In this document: piece by piece, positions 29,072-38,868 of the stretch | How the letters are laid out: each line of letters begins with the position of its first letter | How positions within the stretch are numbered: the first letter of the stretch is position 1 | Program-made: the position numbers and the translations under genes | Notes under the pieces: generated by a model | Told to the model about the DNA's origin: nothing | Seen by the model: the letters and a program-made list of their open reading frames with translations, nothing else | Database searches by the model: none | Source of the DNA: Ilumatobacteraceae bacterium | GTDB taxonomy: Bacteria > Actinomycetota > Acidimicrobiia > Acidimicrobiales > Ilumatobacteraceae | DNA length: 64,000 bases | Reading direction: 5' to 3' | Assembly: GCA_024643255.1 (NCBI GenBank) | Contig: JAHENF010000001.1 | Span: 121,301 to 185,300 of the forward strand

Positions 29072-29096
29072 GATCTGCCCGCTCAGCGGGCAGATC
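29072..29096. terminator. Strong hairpin (11-bp perfect stem, TCA loop), probable bidirectional terminator
   Basis: GATCTGCCCGC-TCA-GCGGGCAGATC between convergent guaB and the VWA gene, followed by ATTTT on the + strand. Confidence 0.7.
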
Positions 29097-29132
29097 AGCC
29101 CGAATTTTGGGGTGGACGGGAGTGTGAGAGGC

Positions 29133-30572
29133 TCAGGCCAGCTTTTCGACGAATGATTCGAGCTGGCGCAGATTGCGGCACTCGTACACACCATCGGTGT
29201 GGGTGCCGTACTCCCCGACGATCGAGTCGCCGGTGTTCCAGTAGCTGCGCGGCTCGGGATTCAACCAGTAGACGTGGCGAGCCTTCTGGGCGATCTCCTT
29301 GACCACCCAGGCCTGACTGGCGTGGTAGTTGTTCCGGGCATCGCCCAGCAGCAGCACGGTCGACTTCGGGCCGATGTCCTTGCCGTAGCGCTCCCAGAAC
29401 ACCTCGAAGGCATGGCCGTAGTCGGAATGGCCATCGACCCACACGACGTCGGCTTCGGTGTTCACCCGGTGGATCGCCTCGGTGATGTCCTCGGTCGCCC
29501 GGAAATAGTCGGTGACCTCGTCGATGCCGTCGATGAAGACGAATGACCGGACCTTCGAGAACTGATTCTGGATGGCGTACACGAGCATCAAGGTGAAGCG
29601 CGCGAACGCGGCGACCGAACCGGAGATGTCGGCGATCACGACCAGTTCGGGCTTGGCGGGACGCGGATACTTGAACTTCGGCTCGGCGGGCACGCCGCCG
29701 TAGCTGAGCGAATGGCGCACCGTGTTGCGGAAGTCGAGCGGGCCCTTGCGGCCGTGGCGGCGCTTGCGGGCGAGCCGGGCGGCGAGCTTACGGGTCAGTG
29801 GATAGAGCGACTTCTTGAGCGCCACCATCTCGTCACGCGAGGCGTGCATGAACTCGACGTCCTCGGGCAACGGCTTGCGGAGTGTCTTGGCCATCGCCTC
29901 TGCGCCTCGGTCGGCGACCAGACGGCGGCGGATCTCGGCCTCGATCTCGCCCTTGAACTTCTCGATGCGATGCTCGAACTCCTCGCGTTCGAGGCGTTCC
30001 TCGAGCGACGTCAGGTCACCATCGGCCTCCTGGCGGGCCTGCTCCATCATCTTCTCGAGCATGCCGTCGAGGTCGAGGTTGCGCAGCGTTCGGTACAGGT
30101 AGTACGTGCCGCCGACCGGACGTCCCGGCTCCATTCCTGCAAAGCGCTGCACGGACTGCTTGGCCATCGCGCGCATCACGCCCTGGTCGCCGTTCATCAA
30201 CGCCGACATGAGCATCTGCGCGATCTCTTCCGGCGTCAGGCTGTCGAGCCCGCCCGCACCTCCGGAACCATCCTGCTTCTGCTGCTCCTGCAGCTCCCGC
30301 CACAGTTCATCGATGTCGGTGTCGTCGTCGCCGCCCTCGACCAACTTGTACTCGGGGCCGCGAAGGCTGAAGTAGACCTCGAACACCGTCTCGAAGCTGC
30401 GCCAGTGCGCGTGGTTCTTGATCAGCGTGGCGCCGAGCGCGTACTTGAAGGCCTCACGATCCTCGATCGGGATGTGCTGGACGGCCTCCATCGCGTCGAG
30501 GTTCTCCGTCAGGCTGACGGGCAACCCGGCGTTGCGCAGTTCGACGACGAAGCCGTTGAGGAGATCGAGCAT
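29133..30572 (-). CDS. VWA domain-containing CoxE-like protein
   Basis: VVIADISGSVAAFARFTLMLVYAI (MIDAS DxSxS), VDGHSDYGHAFEVFWERYG, LLGDARNNYH. Confidence 0.88.
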   Translation of the reverse strand: MLDLLNGFVVELRNAGLPVSLTENLDAMEAVQHIPIEDREAFKYALGATLIKNHAHWRSFETVFEVYFSLRGPEYKLVEGGDDDTDIDELWRELQEQQKQDGSGGAGGLDSLTPEEIAQMLMSALMNGDQGVMRAMAKQSVQRFAGMEPGRPVGGTYYLYRTLRNLDLDGMLEKMMEQARQEADGDLTSLEERLEREEFEHRIEKFKGEIEAEIRRRLVADRGAEAMAKTLRKPLPEDVEFMHASRDEMVALKKSLYPLTRKLAARLARKRRHGRKGPLDFRNTVRHSLSYGGVPAEPKFKYPRPAKPELVVIADISGSVAAFARFTLMLVYAIQNQFSKVRSFVFIDGIDEVTDYFRATEDITEAIHRVNTEADVVWVDGHSDYGHAFEVFWERYGKDIGPKSTVLLLGDARNNYHASQAWVVKEIAQKARHVYWLNPEPRSYWNTGDSIVGEYGTHTDGVYECRNLRQLESFVEKLA

Positions 30573-30587
30573 CAGACGGTCAGACGA

Positions 30588-31493
30588 TCACTCGTCGACG
30601 GAGAGTTCCTTCGCCGCCTTGGCGATGTCGGTCTGGTACTTGAGCAGCACGTTGAGCGTGTCCTTGGCGGTCTGCTCGTCGATGTTGTCGATGTTGAGCA
30701 GCATCAGCGTGCGGGCCCAGTCGAGCGTTTCGGACACACTCGGCGACTTCTTGAGGTCGAGCTGGCGGATCGAGCGAACGATGCGGGCGACCTGGTCGGC
30801 GAGGTGTTCGGTGATGTCCGGCACCTTCGCCAGCACGATCTCCTTCTCGCGTTCGAGTTGCGGATAGTCGACGTGCAGGTAGAGACAACGGCGCTTCAGG
30901 GCCTCGGAGAGCTCGCGGGTGTTGTTCGACGTGAGGAACACCAGCGGGATCTGTGTGGCCGTGATCGTGCCGAGCTCGGGGATCGACACCTGGTAGTCGG
31001 ACAGGATCTCGAGCAACAGCGCTTCGGTTTCGACCTCGACGCGGTCGACTTCGTCGATCAGGAGCACCACAGGATCCGTGGCGGTGATCGCTTCGAGCAG
31101 CGGGCGGGTGAGGAGGAACTCGTCGGAGAAGATGTCGTCCTTGATCTCCGTCCAGTCCTCGCCCTGCTCGCCGCGCTCGGTCTGGATACGCAGCAGCTGC
31201 TTCTTGTAGTTCCACTCGTAAAGGGCTTTGGACTCGTCCAGGCCCTCGTAGCACTGGAGCCGGATCAGTCGTGCGTCGGTGATCTCGGCGATCGACTTGG
31301 CAAGCTGGGTCTTGCCGGTGCCGGCAGGCCCCTCGACGAGAATCGGCTTCTGCAGTCGGTCGGCGAGGTACGCCACGCCGGCGATGCCGTCGTCAGCCAG
31401 GTAGTTCACGCCGCGCAGGGCGTCACGCACCGACTGCACGTTCTCGAAGCGGTGGGTGGTGCTTCCGGGCGCCCCGGCATCCGTCGTGGTCAT
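30588..31493 (-). CDS. MoxR-family AAA ATPase
   Basis: PILVEGPAGTGKTQLAKS (Walker A), VVLLIDEVDRVEVE (Walker B), FLTSNNTRELSEALKRRCLYLHVDYP. Confidence 0.93.
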   Translation of the reverse strand: MTTTDAGAPGSTTHRFENVQSVRDALRGVNYLADDGIAGVAYLADRLQKPILVEGPAGTGKTQLAKSIAEITDARLIRLQCYEGLDESKALYEWNYKKQLLRIQTERGEQGEDWTEIKDDIFSDEFLLTRPLLEAITATDPVVLLIDEVDRVEVETEALLLEILSDYQVSIPELGTITATQIPLVFLTSNNTRELSEALKRRCLYLHVDYPQLEREKEIVLAKVPDITEHLADQVARIVRSIRQLDLKKSPSVSETLDWARTLMLLNIDNIDEQTAKDTLNVLLKYQTDIAKAAKELSVDE

Positions 31494-31581
31494 GACAACG
31501 AACGCTACCCGGCGCCTTGACCCGTGGGTCAATTGGGATGCTGCGCCACGACCAGGCGGGCGCTGCGTAGGGTTCGGACCC

Positions 31582-32322
31582 ATGTCCGGGACGTCGTTCG
31601 ATCAAGTCGCCGCGATCTACGACCAGACCCGCGGAGGCGAACGACGAGGCGACCACTTCGCCGATGCGCTCGCGCCGTGGATCGTCGGACCGACCGTGGT
31701 CGAGTTGGGCATCGGCACCGGTGTGATCGCCAAGGGATTGCAGCGTCACGGCATCGACGTCGTCGGATTCGATCTCAGCGACGCAATGATGCGCCAGGCC
31801 CTCGGGCGAGTCGGCTCGCGCGTCGTGGTCGCCGACGTCGACCGGCTCCCGCTCTCCGACGAGTGCGCCGACACCGCCTACTTCGTCTGGGTGCTGCAGC
31901 TGGTCGACGACCCGATCGCCACACTGGAGGAGGCGGCGCGGATCGTGCGTCCAGGAGGGCGGGTGATCGCGATCCTGTCGAACTCCGAATTCGACCCGGC
32001 GGACGAGATCGCGACGATCATCGACGGTCTGGCTCCCCTTCGCGCCGAGCGCCTCGGTCGGAACCAGATCGTGGAGGCGGACCTGAGCAGACTGTCGCTC
32101 GTTCACCATGGCTCGACGCCGTGGGACAGATTTCCGAGCACCGTCGCCGATGAGATCGACCACATCGAGAACCGCATCTACTCGTCGCTCTTCGACGTCG
32201 ACGACGCCACCTGGGCTGCCGTCGTCGAACCGGTCCTGACGCAACTCCGCGCGTTCTCCGACCCGGATCGGCCTCGCGAGCGTCGCAACCGTCATCCCCT
32301 CCTGGTCTGGACCGTCGACTGA
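31582..32322 (+). CDS. Class I SAM-dependent methyltransferase
   Basis: VVELGIGTGVIAKGLQRHGIDVVGFDLSDAMMRQA; ARIVRPGGRVIAIL. Confidence 0.88.
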   Translation: MSGTSFDQVAAIYDQTRGGERRGDHFADALAPWIVGPTVVELGIGTGVIAKGLQRHGIDVVGFDLSDAMMRQALGRVGSRVVVADVDRLPLSDECADTAYFVWVLQLVDDPIATLEEAARIVRPGGRVIAILSNSEFDPADEIATIIDGLAPLRAERLGRNQIVEADLSRLSLVHHGSTPWDRFPSTVADEIDHIENRIYSSLFDVDDATWAAVVEPVLTQLRAFSDPDRPRERRNRHPLLVWTVD

Positions 32323-32351
32323 TCGCGATCGGGGTCTGACCCCAATCGCGA
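32323..32351. repeat. REP-like imperfect palindrome
   Basis: TCGCGATCGGGGT-CTG-ACCCCAATCGCGA (13-bp arms with one mismatch) in the 75-bp intergenic gap. Confidence 0.7.
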
Positions 32352-32397
32352 CGTGTGCACGGATCATGACGGCACCGCAGCACTAGCGTCGGCTCGG

Positions 32398-33966
32398 ATG
32401 AGTGGGCTGCTGCGGAGCAACGTCGTCGTTGCCAGCGGCACGGCGCTGTCGAGGGTGACGGGTCTGCTCCGCCTGATCATCCTCGGGTACGTCCTCGGAC
32501 AGACCGCACTGTCGGACGCCTACCTGATCGCCAACGAGACCCCGAACATCGTCTACGAACTGCTGCTCGGCGGCCTCCTGTCGGCGACCCTCGTGCCGTT
32601 GTTCTCGACATTCGTGGAGACCGACGACGACGAAGCGACGAACGTCGTGCTCACCGTCTCGGTGATGCTGATGGCTGCGCTGACCGTCGTCGCGGTCATC
32701 GCCGCTCCCCTCATCTTCGGGCTCTACTCGGTCAACGTCGCCGACGGCGTCGACCCCGATCTCTACCGTTCGGTCGGGACCACGCTGGCGCGCATCTTCC
32801 TCATCCAGATCCTCTTCTACGGTCTGGTCGGGCTCGCGAACGCATTCCTCAACAGCCGGCGGCGGTTCTTCGCTGCAGCGTGGGCTCCGATCCTGCCGAA
32901 CCTGATCATCATCGCCTTCCTCCTCTCGCTGCCGAACCCGGGTTCGGGAAACTGGCAGCTGGAGGACGTGCTGTCGGACGATCGGCTCCGCTGGACGCTG
33001 GGCCTGGGCGCGACCGTCGGCATCGCGTCGATGGCCGCGGTACTGATCCCGGCGATGTTCTCGACCGGCTTCCGGTTCCGGCCCAGCTTCGACGTCCGCC
33101 ACCCTGCGGTGCGCAAGCTGTTGTCGCTGTCGTTCTGGACGATCGGCTTCGTCGTCGCCAATCAGATCGCGCTGCTCGTGGTGCGCAACCTCGCCGAGCC
33201 CGGATCGAGCGAGGCGAGCGCGTACATCAATGCGTTCACCTTCTTCGTGCTGCCCCACGGCCTGCTCGCGGTGTCGATCGCCACCACGTTCCAGCCCGAG
33301 ATGTCGCGATCGGTCGCGCGACGCGATCGTGCCGGCTTCGTCGACCAGGCCTCACTCGGACTGCGGATGACGGCGCTGTTCACGATCCCTGCGGGGGTCG
33401 GGATCTTCGTGTTGCGCCAGCCGATCATCGGCGCACTCCTCCAGCGCGGCGAGTTCAGCGCGGCCGACGCCGACGCTGCTCAACGGGCCCTTGCCGGCCT
33501 CGCACTCGGGTTGGGCGCGTTCTCGATCTACATGTTCGTCCTCCGCGGCTTCTACGCCCACAAGGACACCAAGACGCCATTCAAGATCAACCTGGTGGAG
33601 AACCTGATCAACATCGTGCTCGCGTTCGTCCTCGTCGACCGCTACGGGGTATTGGGACTCGGGCTCGCGTTCGCGCTCGCGTACATGATCTCGTCGGTGT
33701 GGGCGATGCAGGTGCTCAGCTACAAGGTCCCGGGGTTCTCCGTGCGCGCGATCCTGCTCAGCATCGGCCCGATGCTGCTGGCCGCGCTGCTGATGGCCGA
33801 GGCGGTGTGGCTGGTCACCCGACAGATCGGCGGCAATGCGGGTACCGATGCCATCGTGCGGCTCGTCGTCGGCGCTGTCGTCGGCGTCGCGGTGTATCTC
33901 GCGACGTTGTTCGCGCTCGGCGCCCCGGAGCTCGATGCCGTCCGTCGCCGTCTCCGCCCCACCTGA
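32398..33966 (+). CDS. murJ: Lipid II flippase MurJ (MviN family)
   Basis: SGTALSRVTGLLRLIILGYVLGQTALSDAYLIANETPNIVYELLLGGLLSATLVPLFS; multiple TM segments; QRGEFSAADA. Confidence 0.9.
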   Translation: MSGLLRSNVVVASGTALSRVTGLLRLIILGYVLGQTALSDAYLIANETPNIVYELLLGGLLSATLVPLFSTFVETDDDEATNVVLTVSVMLMAALTVVAVIAAPLIFGLYSVNVADGVDPDLYRSVGTTLARIFLIQILFYGLVGLANAFLNSRRRFFAAAWAPILPNLIIIAFLLSLPNPGSGNWQLEDVLSDDRLRWTLGLGATVGIASMAAVLIPAMFSTGFRFRPSFDVRHPAVRKLLSLSFWTIGFVVANQIALLVVRNLAEPGSSEASAYINAFTFFVLPHGLLAVSIATTFQPEMSRSVARRDRAGFVDQASLGLRMTALFTIPAGVGIFVLRQPIIGALLQRGEFSAADADAAQRALAGLALGLGAFSIYMFVLRGFYAHKDTKTPFKINLVENLINIVLAFVLVDRYGVLGLGLAFALAYMISSVWAMQVLSYKVPGFSVRAILLSIGPMLLAALLMAEAVWLVTRQIGGNAGTDAIVRLVVGAVVGVAVYLATLFALGAPELDAVRRRLRPT

Positions 33967-33981
33967 CCGACCCCCGAAAAC

Positions 33982-34118
33982 CCCGTTTGCGGCGCACTTC
34001 GGTTGGGGCGGGTCAACAGAATCTCGCCGCAAACGCCTGGCGAGCACCGGAGGGTCGCCGAAATCCCGTTTGCGGCGCACTTCGGTTGGGGCGGGTCAAC
34101 ACATCCGCGCCGCAAACG
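33982..34118. repeat. Two copies (83-bp period) of an intergenic element with a 37-bp identical core and terminal inverted GTTTGCGGCG/CGCCGCAAAC
   Basis: cccgtttgcggcgcacttcggttggggcgggtcaaca at 33982-34018 and 34065-34101, followed by cgccgcaaacg at 34025-34035 and 34108-34118. Confidence 0.9.
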
Positions 34119-34126
34119 CTGGAGTA

Positions 34127-35215
34127 TCAGGCGGGGAGGACGACGAGGTCGTCGCGGTGGACCACCTCGTGATTGACGCCGGCGGGCAGGTCGCCGGTCT
34201 GGCGGCCCACCACACCGCGCACGACCTCGGCATCGAGCGCGACCAGACCGCGCGCGAACGCCCTGCCGGACGGACCGGCGATGTCGACGGTGTCGCCCTC
34301 GGCGAAGTCGCCATCGACCGCGACGATCCCCGCCGGCAACAGGCTGTTGGGCCGGTCGGTCAACGCCCGCTCGGCACCCGCATCGACGTGCACGGTGCCG
34401 AGCACCTCGGCGGCGAACGCGATCCACAACTTGCGTGCCGGGAGCGTGCGATCGTGCGCCTCGAACGTGGTCCCCACCAGTTCGGCCGACACCGCACCGG
34501 CGAGCACATCGGGCCGCGACGCACGAGCGATCACACTGCGCATGCCCGACCACGACGCCATGCGCGCCGCGGTGAGCTTCGACGCCATCCCTCCACTCCC
34601 CCGGCCGCTGCCACCGCCGCCGGCGCGGATCGCGAGCAGCGGATCACCTCGACGCACGAGCGAGATCAGCGTCGCCGCCGGATCGCGCCGAGGGTCGGCC
34701 GTGTAGACACCGTCCATGTCGGTGAGCAGGACCAACACGTCGGCGCCGACGCTGTTGGCGACCAACGCGGCCAGTCGGTCGTTGTCGCCGTAGCGAAGTT
34801 CGTCGTTGGCGATCGCGTCGTTCTCGTTGACCACCGGCACACACCCGAGTTCGAGGAGCCGTTCGATCGTGCGGCGCGCGTGCAGATACTGCGTCCGGTC
34901 GACGAAGTCGTGCGGGTCGAGCAAGACCTGGGCGCCGACCAGGCCGTGGCGGGCGAACTGCTGGTTGTACGCCTCGACGAGGCGACTCTGACCAGCGGCC
35001 GAGATCGCCTGCAGCGTCGTCATGTCGGTGGGCCGAGTCGGCAGCCCGAGCGCAGCAACCCCAGCGGCGACGGCCCCCGACGACACCACGATGACCTCGT
35101 GGCCGTCGTTGCGGAGTGCGGCGACCTCGTCGGCCAGTTTGGCGAGCGCGACGAGGTCGATCGCTCCTGCCTCATCGGTGATCGACGCCGTGCCGATCTT
35201 CGCTACCACCCGCAT
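34127..35215 (-). CDS. proB: Glutamate 5-kinase with C-terminal PUA-like domain
   Basis: VVAKIGTASI, VVSSGAVAAG, VPVVNENDAIA, FGDND-like YGDNDRLAALVA, LLTDMDGVYTADPR, GTGGM-like GSGGMASKL. Confidence 0.92.
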   Translation of the reverse strand: MRVVAKIGTASITDEAGAIDLVALAKLADEVAALRNDGHEVIVVSSGAVAAGVAALGLPTRPTDMTTLQAISAAGQSRLVEAYNQQFARHGLVGAQVLLDPHDFVDRTQYLHARRTIERLLELGCVPVVNENDAIANDELRYGDNDRLAALVANSVGADVLVLLTDMDGVYTADPRRDPAATLISLVRRGDPLLAIRAGGGGSGRGSGGMASKLTAARMASWSGMRSVIARASRPDVLAGAVSAELVGTTFEAHDRTLPARKLWIAFAAEVLGTVHVDAGAERALTDRPNSLLPAGIVAVDGDFAEGDTVDIAGPSGRAFARGLVALDAEVVRGVVGRQTGDLPAGVNHEVVHRDDLVVLPA

Positions 35216-35237
35216 GGAACCACGATCTCCTGCGTGC

Positions 35238-36494
35238 CTAGAGATCCGGCGAGTACTCGAAGCTGAATTCACCGATCCAGATGACGTCGCCCTCGCGGGC
35301 ACCGGCCTTCGACAGCATCTTGGGCACACCCAGGCGTTCGAGGCGATAGTCGATGTACGACAGCGCCTCGGGCGTCGTGACGTCGTTCAGGGCCACCACG
35401 CGCTCGACATCACGGCCGAGGAGCCGGAACTCGCCGTCGGCGACCCGTTCCACCGCCGCGCCACTCGCCTCGGGACGCAACACGACGACGCCTTCTGCCC
35501 ACTCGATCGCCTGGCGGACGTCATGCACCTGTTGCGCGAGCCGACCGACCACCTCGGACACACCTTGGCGGGTCACCGACGACATGATCAGGCCGTCCCA
35601 GCCGAGCGCTTCGAGCTCGTCGGGCTGCACCACGTCGGCCTTGGTCCCGACGGTGACGCGTGGACGTTCGAGCAGCTCCGGACGGTAGGCGCCGAGCTCG
35701 TTGAGCAGGATTCGCTCCTGCTCCTGCGGGCTCACACCGTCCATCGACGCGAGGTCGAGCAGCAGACACAGAACACGCGCCCGCTCGATGTGCCGCAAGA
35801 ACTGATGACCGAGGCCCTTTCCCTCACTCGCGCCTTCGATGAGCCCGGGGATGTCGGCGACGACGAACTCGGTGTCGTCATCGACCCGCACCACGCCGAG
35901 ATTCGGCTCGAGCGTGGTGAACGGGTAGTTGGCGATCTTCGGCTTGGCGGCCGAGACGACGCTGATGAAGGTCGACTTGCCGGCGTTGGGGAAGCCGACG
36001 AGTGCCACGTCGGCCATCAACTTCAGTTCCAACCGCAGCCAGCGCTCCTCGCCGTGCTCGCCCTGCTCGGCGAAACTCGGTGCCCGACGCTTGTTCGAGA
36101 GGAACTTCGCGTTGCCGCGCCCACCTCGCCCACCGGCTGCTGCGAGCCAGCGGTCGCCGTGGTTGACCAGTTCGGCCAGGGTGTCGCCCGTGTACATGTC
36201 GAACACCACGGTGCCCATCGGCACGGTGATCTCCATCGACTCGCCGCGCCGGCCGTGCAGGTCCTTGCCCTTGCCGTGGACGCCGTTGTCCGCCCGCCGG
36301 TGCGGGTGGTCACGGAACGCCAGCAGCGACGAGACGTTGTGGTCGGCGACCAGCCAGATGTTGCCACCGTTGCCGCCGTCACCGCCGTTCGGTCCACCCA
36401 TCGCCTCGGGACCTTCACGACGGAAGCTGACGCAGCCCGCGCCGCCATCACCTCCGCGTACGTTCAGTTGGCACTCGTCGACGAAACCCGACAT
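35238..36494 (-). CDS. obg: GTPase Obg/CgtA
   Basis: FVDECQLNVRGGDGGAGCVSFRREG, GFPNAGKSTFISVVSAAKPKIANYPFTTLEPNLGVV, ADIPGLIEGASEGKGLGHQFLRHIER, C-terminal OCT-like domain. Confidence 0.96.
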   Translation of the reverse strand: MSGFVDECQLNVRGGDGGAGCVSFRREGPEAMGGPNGGDGGNGGNIWLVADHNVSSLLAFRDHPHRRADNGVHGKGKDLHGRRGESMEITVPMGTVVFDMYTGDTLAELVNHGDRWLAAAGGRGGRGNAKFLSNKRRAPSFAEQGEHGEERWLRLELKLMADVALVGFPNAGKSTFISVVSAAKPKIANYPFTTLEPNLGVVRVDDDTEFVVADIPGLIEGASEGKGLGHQFLRHIERARVLCLLLDLASMDGVSPQEQERILLNELGAYRPELLERPRVTVGTKADVVQPDELEALGWDGLIMSSVTRQGVSEVVGRLAQQVHDVRQAIEWAEGVVVLRPEASGAAVERVADGEFRLLGRDVERVVALNDVTTPEALSYIDYRLERLGVPKMLSKAGAREGDVIWIGEFSFEYSPDL

Positions 36495-36544
36495 TTCCCG
36501 AAGGCTAACGCCGTCGATCGGATGCCATCTCGTATCGTCTGCAC

Positions 36545-37735
36545 ATGGCCGGTCTTCCCTTTCCCGACTCGGCCGCCGATCGCGCCGATCGGTGGGCGGC
36601 AACGATGACCGGCCATGGCACCGACGACATCGTCGTGGCGCACGCCGACTCGGTCGCCACCGTCGGCGAGGCGGTCGTGCGGACCCGCGCTGCTCGCGAG
36701 GACGCCGAAGCGAATGCACTCGCCACGAATGCAACTCGCGGGGTCGGTGCCGGCAACCGGGCCATCGAGGAGCCACCCGATCCCTATCGCACCTGCTTCG
36801 AACGCGACCGCGACCGGATCCTGCACGATTCCGCCTTCCGCCGACTCGCCGGCAAGACCCAGGTCTTCGTCTTCCCCGATGATCACCAACGAACCCGGAT
36901 GACACACGCGCTCGAGGTCGCCCAGGTGGCCCGCTCCGTCGGCGATGCCCTGAGTCTCAACGTCCCACTTATCGAAGCGATGGCGCTCGGCCACGACTGC
37001 GGTCACGGACCGGGAGGCCATGCCAGCGAGGATGCGTTGTCGCCATACCTCGACGGCGGATTCGACCACGCTCCATGGGGCGCCGACGTCACGCTGCAAC
37101 CGTTGAATCTCTGCCGGGAGACCCTCGACGGGATCCGCAACCATTCGTGGAGCCTTCCGGCCCCGCAGACGCCCGAAGGTGAGGTCGTGTCGTGGGCCGA
37201 CCGGATCGCCTACGTGTGCCACGACTTCGAGGACGCGACCGCTGCTGGCATCGTCACCGCCGACATGCTGCCCGCGGTCGTCGCCGACCGGTGCGGACGC
37301 GACCGCTCGCGTCAGCTCGGCACGTTCGTCCGCGCGATGGTCGACACGACCGCTGCCACGGGCCGTATCGGCATGTCACCCGACACTGCAGAGGCGCTGA
37401 CGGCCTTCAGGAAGTTCAACTACGAACACATCTATCTCCGCCCGGCGAGCGAGCAGCAGGCGGGGGCGGTCGTCTCGCTGCTGCGTGCGCTGGTCGAGCA
37501 CTATGCCGACCGACCGCATTCGATCCCGGCGCAGACCATCGCCGCTGCGCTCGGAGCCTCGGCCGGCGAACATGTCGACGCCGGAAGCAACGAGGCATTG
37601 CGCGCGTCGGTCGCGTACGTCGCCGGCATGACCGACCGGTTCGCGTGCCGTGAGGGGCTGTCGCAACTCGGATGGGACCCCGCCAAGCTCCCTCAGGGAA
37701 TCGGCGTCAGTGGGTTCCGAGGTACATCGCCCTGA
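36545..37735 (+). CDS. dGTPase-like HD-domain phosphohydrolase
   Basis: HDSAFRRLAGKTQVF, RMTHALEVAQVARSVG, ALGHDCGHGPGGHASE, WADRIAYVCHDFEDA. Confidence 0.9.
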   Translation: MAGLPFPDSAADRADRWAATMTGHGTDDIVVAHADSVATVGEAVVRTRAAREDAEANALATNATRGVGAGNRAIEEPPDPYRTCFERDRDRILHDSAFRRLAGKTQVFVFPDDHQRTRMTHALEVAQVARSVGDALSLNVPLIEAMALGHDCGHGPGGHASEDALSPYLDGGFDHAPWGADVTLQPLNLCRETLDGIRNHSWSLPAPQTPEGEVVSWADRIAYVCHDFEDATAAGIVTADMLPAVVADRCGRDRSRQLGTFVRAMVDTTAATGRIGMSPDTAEALTAFRKFNYEHIYLRPASEQQAGAVVSLLRALVEHYADRPHSIPAQTIAAALGASAGEHVDAGSNEALRASVAYVAGMTDRFACREGLSQLGWDPAKLPQGIGVSGFRGTSP

Positions 37736-38078
37736 TCCCGAGCCCCATGATGAACAGGCTGCCCATGCCGTACAGCAGGTACAGCTTGTCCTTCACGAAC
37801 GGGCTCCCGCGATAGCTGTAGAGGATTCCGACGGCCACGATCGCGCTGAACCCGTAGAGCGCATGGAACTGGTCGAGTTCGATGCCGTCACGATCGACCA
37901 TCAGCACCCCGACGATCGCGATCACGAACGCGGACAGTTCCGCAACGCCGATCGACCACCACAGAGGTCGCACCCGCAGGACCGGCACGTACTGCGCAGC
38001 GAGCGCCCAGACGCCGACGGCGGCGTTGGCCAGGATCAGGAACCACGCCAGCGCGTGGTGGATCTCCCTCAGTGTCAC
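37707..38078 (-). CDS. Small polytopic membrane protein
   Basis: GTG-start ORF VTLREIHHALAWFLILANAAVGVWALAA..LWWSIGVAELSAFVIAIVGVLMV..LYGFSAIVAVGILY..LYGMGSLFIMGLGIRAM; convergent 29-bp overlap with dGTPase stop. Confidence 0.75.
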   Translation of the reverse strand: MTLREIHHALAWFLILANAAVGVWALAAQYVPVLRVRPLWWSIGVAELSAFVIAIVGVLMVDRDGIELDQFHALYGFSAIVAVGILYSYRGSPFVKDKLYLLYGMGSLFIMGLGIRAMYLGTH

Positions 38079-38098
38079 TGTTCGATGCGATCGCGGGC

Positions 38099-38833
38099 CT
38101 AGATGCCGCAGTCGTCGCCGCCGATGATCGCCGTCACGGTTGCGTCGTCGGTGACCCCGGTGAGGAATCCGCGCAGACTGTCGTTGACGACGAAGAACGG
38201 CGGCGTGAAGTCGTCCTCGGGGAAGATCTGTGCGGCGGGATAGGCAGCGCGCACGTCGACGACGCGCGAACCGATCATCACGCCTCGGCTGGTCTCGAGT
38301 CCGGCGGGAGCCGCACCGATCTCCGCCTGATCGCCGTACGTGTATCCGAAGAAGTGACGCCGACCCTGGACCACCGACGACACGTCGCCGAACAACAAGG
38401 TGAGCACACCCCACGACACCCGGCGGAGTTCGTTCCCCGAGCACAGACCGATCGTGAGCGGGTCGATCCATCCGGTGTCGTTGGTCGGCTGACCGATGTA
38501 CGAATTGAGGTAGGCGATCACACCCTCGGGTTCGGCGCCGAAGCCGGCCGTTCCGATCCCGTCACCGCTCAGCACCAGGGCGGCGATCGCCGGATCGGCG
38601 GCCGTGGTCGAGGGCTGCACGATCGTGGTGGTCGTCGAGGTGGTCGTCGAGCTCGTCGTGGTCGTCGAGGTGGTCGACGTCGTCGAGGTCGTGGGAGGCG
38701 AGGTGGTGGTGGGCAGCAGCGTGAACGGAGTCGTCGAGCCCGTCGAGGAACCGTCCGAGCCGCCACACGCGCCGAGCAGCAGTCCCGCCGCCGCCAACCC
38801 AGCAATCAGTTGCCGATTCATGCTGGACATCAT
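38099..38833 (-). CDS. Putative lipoprotein with Ser/Thr-rich linker
   Basis: Lipobox LLLGAC near N-terminus, then TTTSPPTTSTTSTTSTTTTSSTTTSTTTT linker and a folded domain. Confidence 0.75.
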   Translation of the reverse strand: MMSSMNRQLIAGLAAAGLLLGACGGSDGSSTGSTTPFTLLPTTTSPPTTSTTSTTSTTTTSSTTTSTTTTIVQPSTTAADPAIAALVLSGDGIGTAGFGAEPEGVIAYLNSYIGQPTNDTGWIDPLTIGLCSGNELRRVSWGVLTLLFGDVSSVVQGRRHFFGYTYGDQAEIGAAPAGLETSRGVMIGSRVVDVRAAYPAAQIFPEDDFTPPFFVVNDSLRGFLTGVTDDATVTAIIGGDDCGI

Positions 38834-38868
38834 GGTCCAGTGTTGCCGACGAGACAGGGATGTCGCGG

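Noticed and set aside
29133-31493. MoxR ATPase + VWA pair as an NTP-dependent conflict system
   Set aside because: MoxR-VWA/CoxE pairs are widespread; no third effector or sensor component is adjacent, so no special claim is made.
38622-38700. Possible CRISPR or VNTR
   Set aside because: Repeats of gtcgtcgaggtggtc are the coding DNA of a Ser/Thr-rich lipoprotein linker; there are no spacer-like units.
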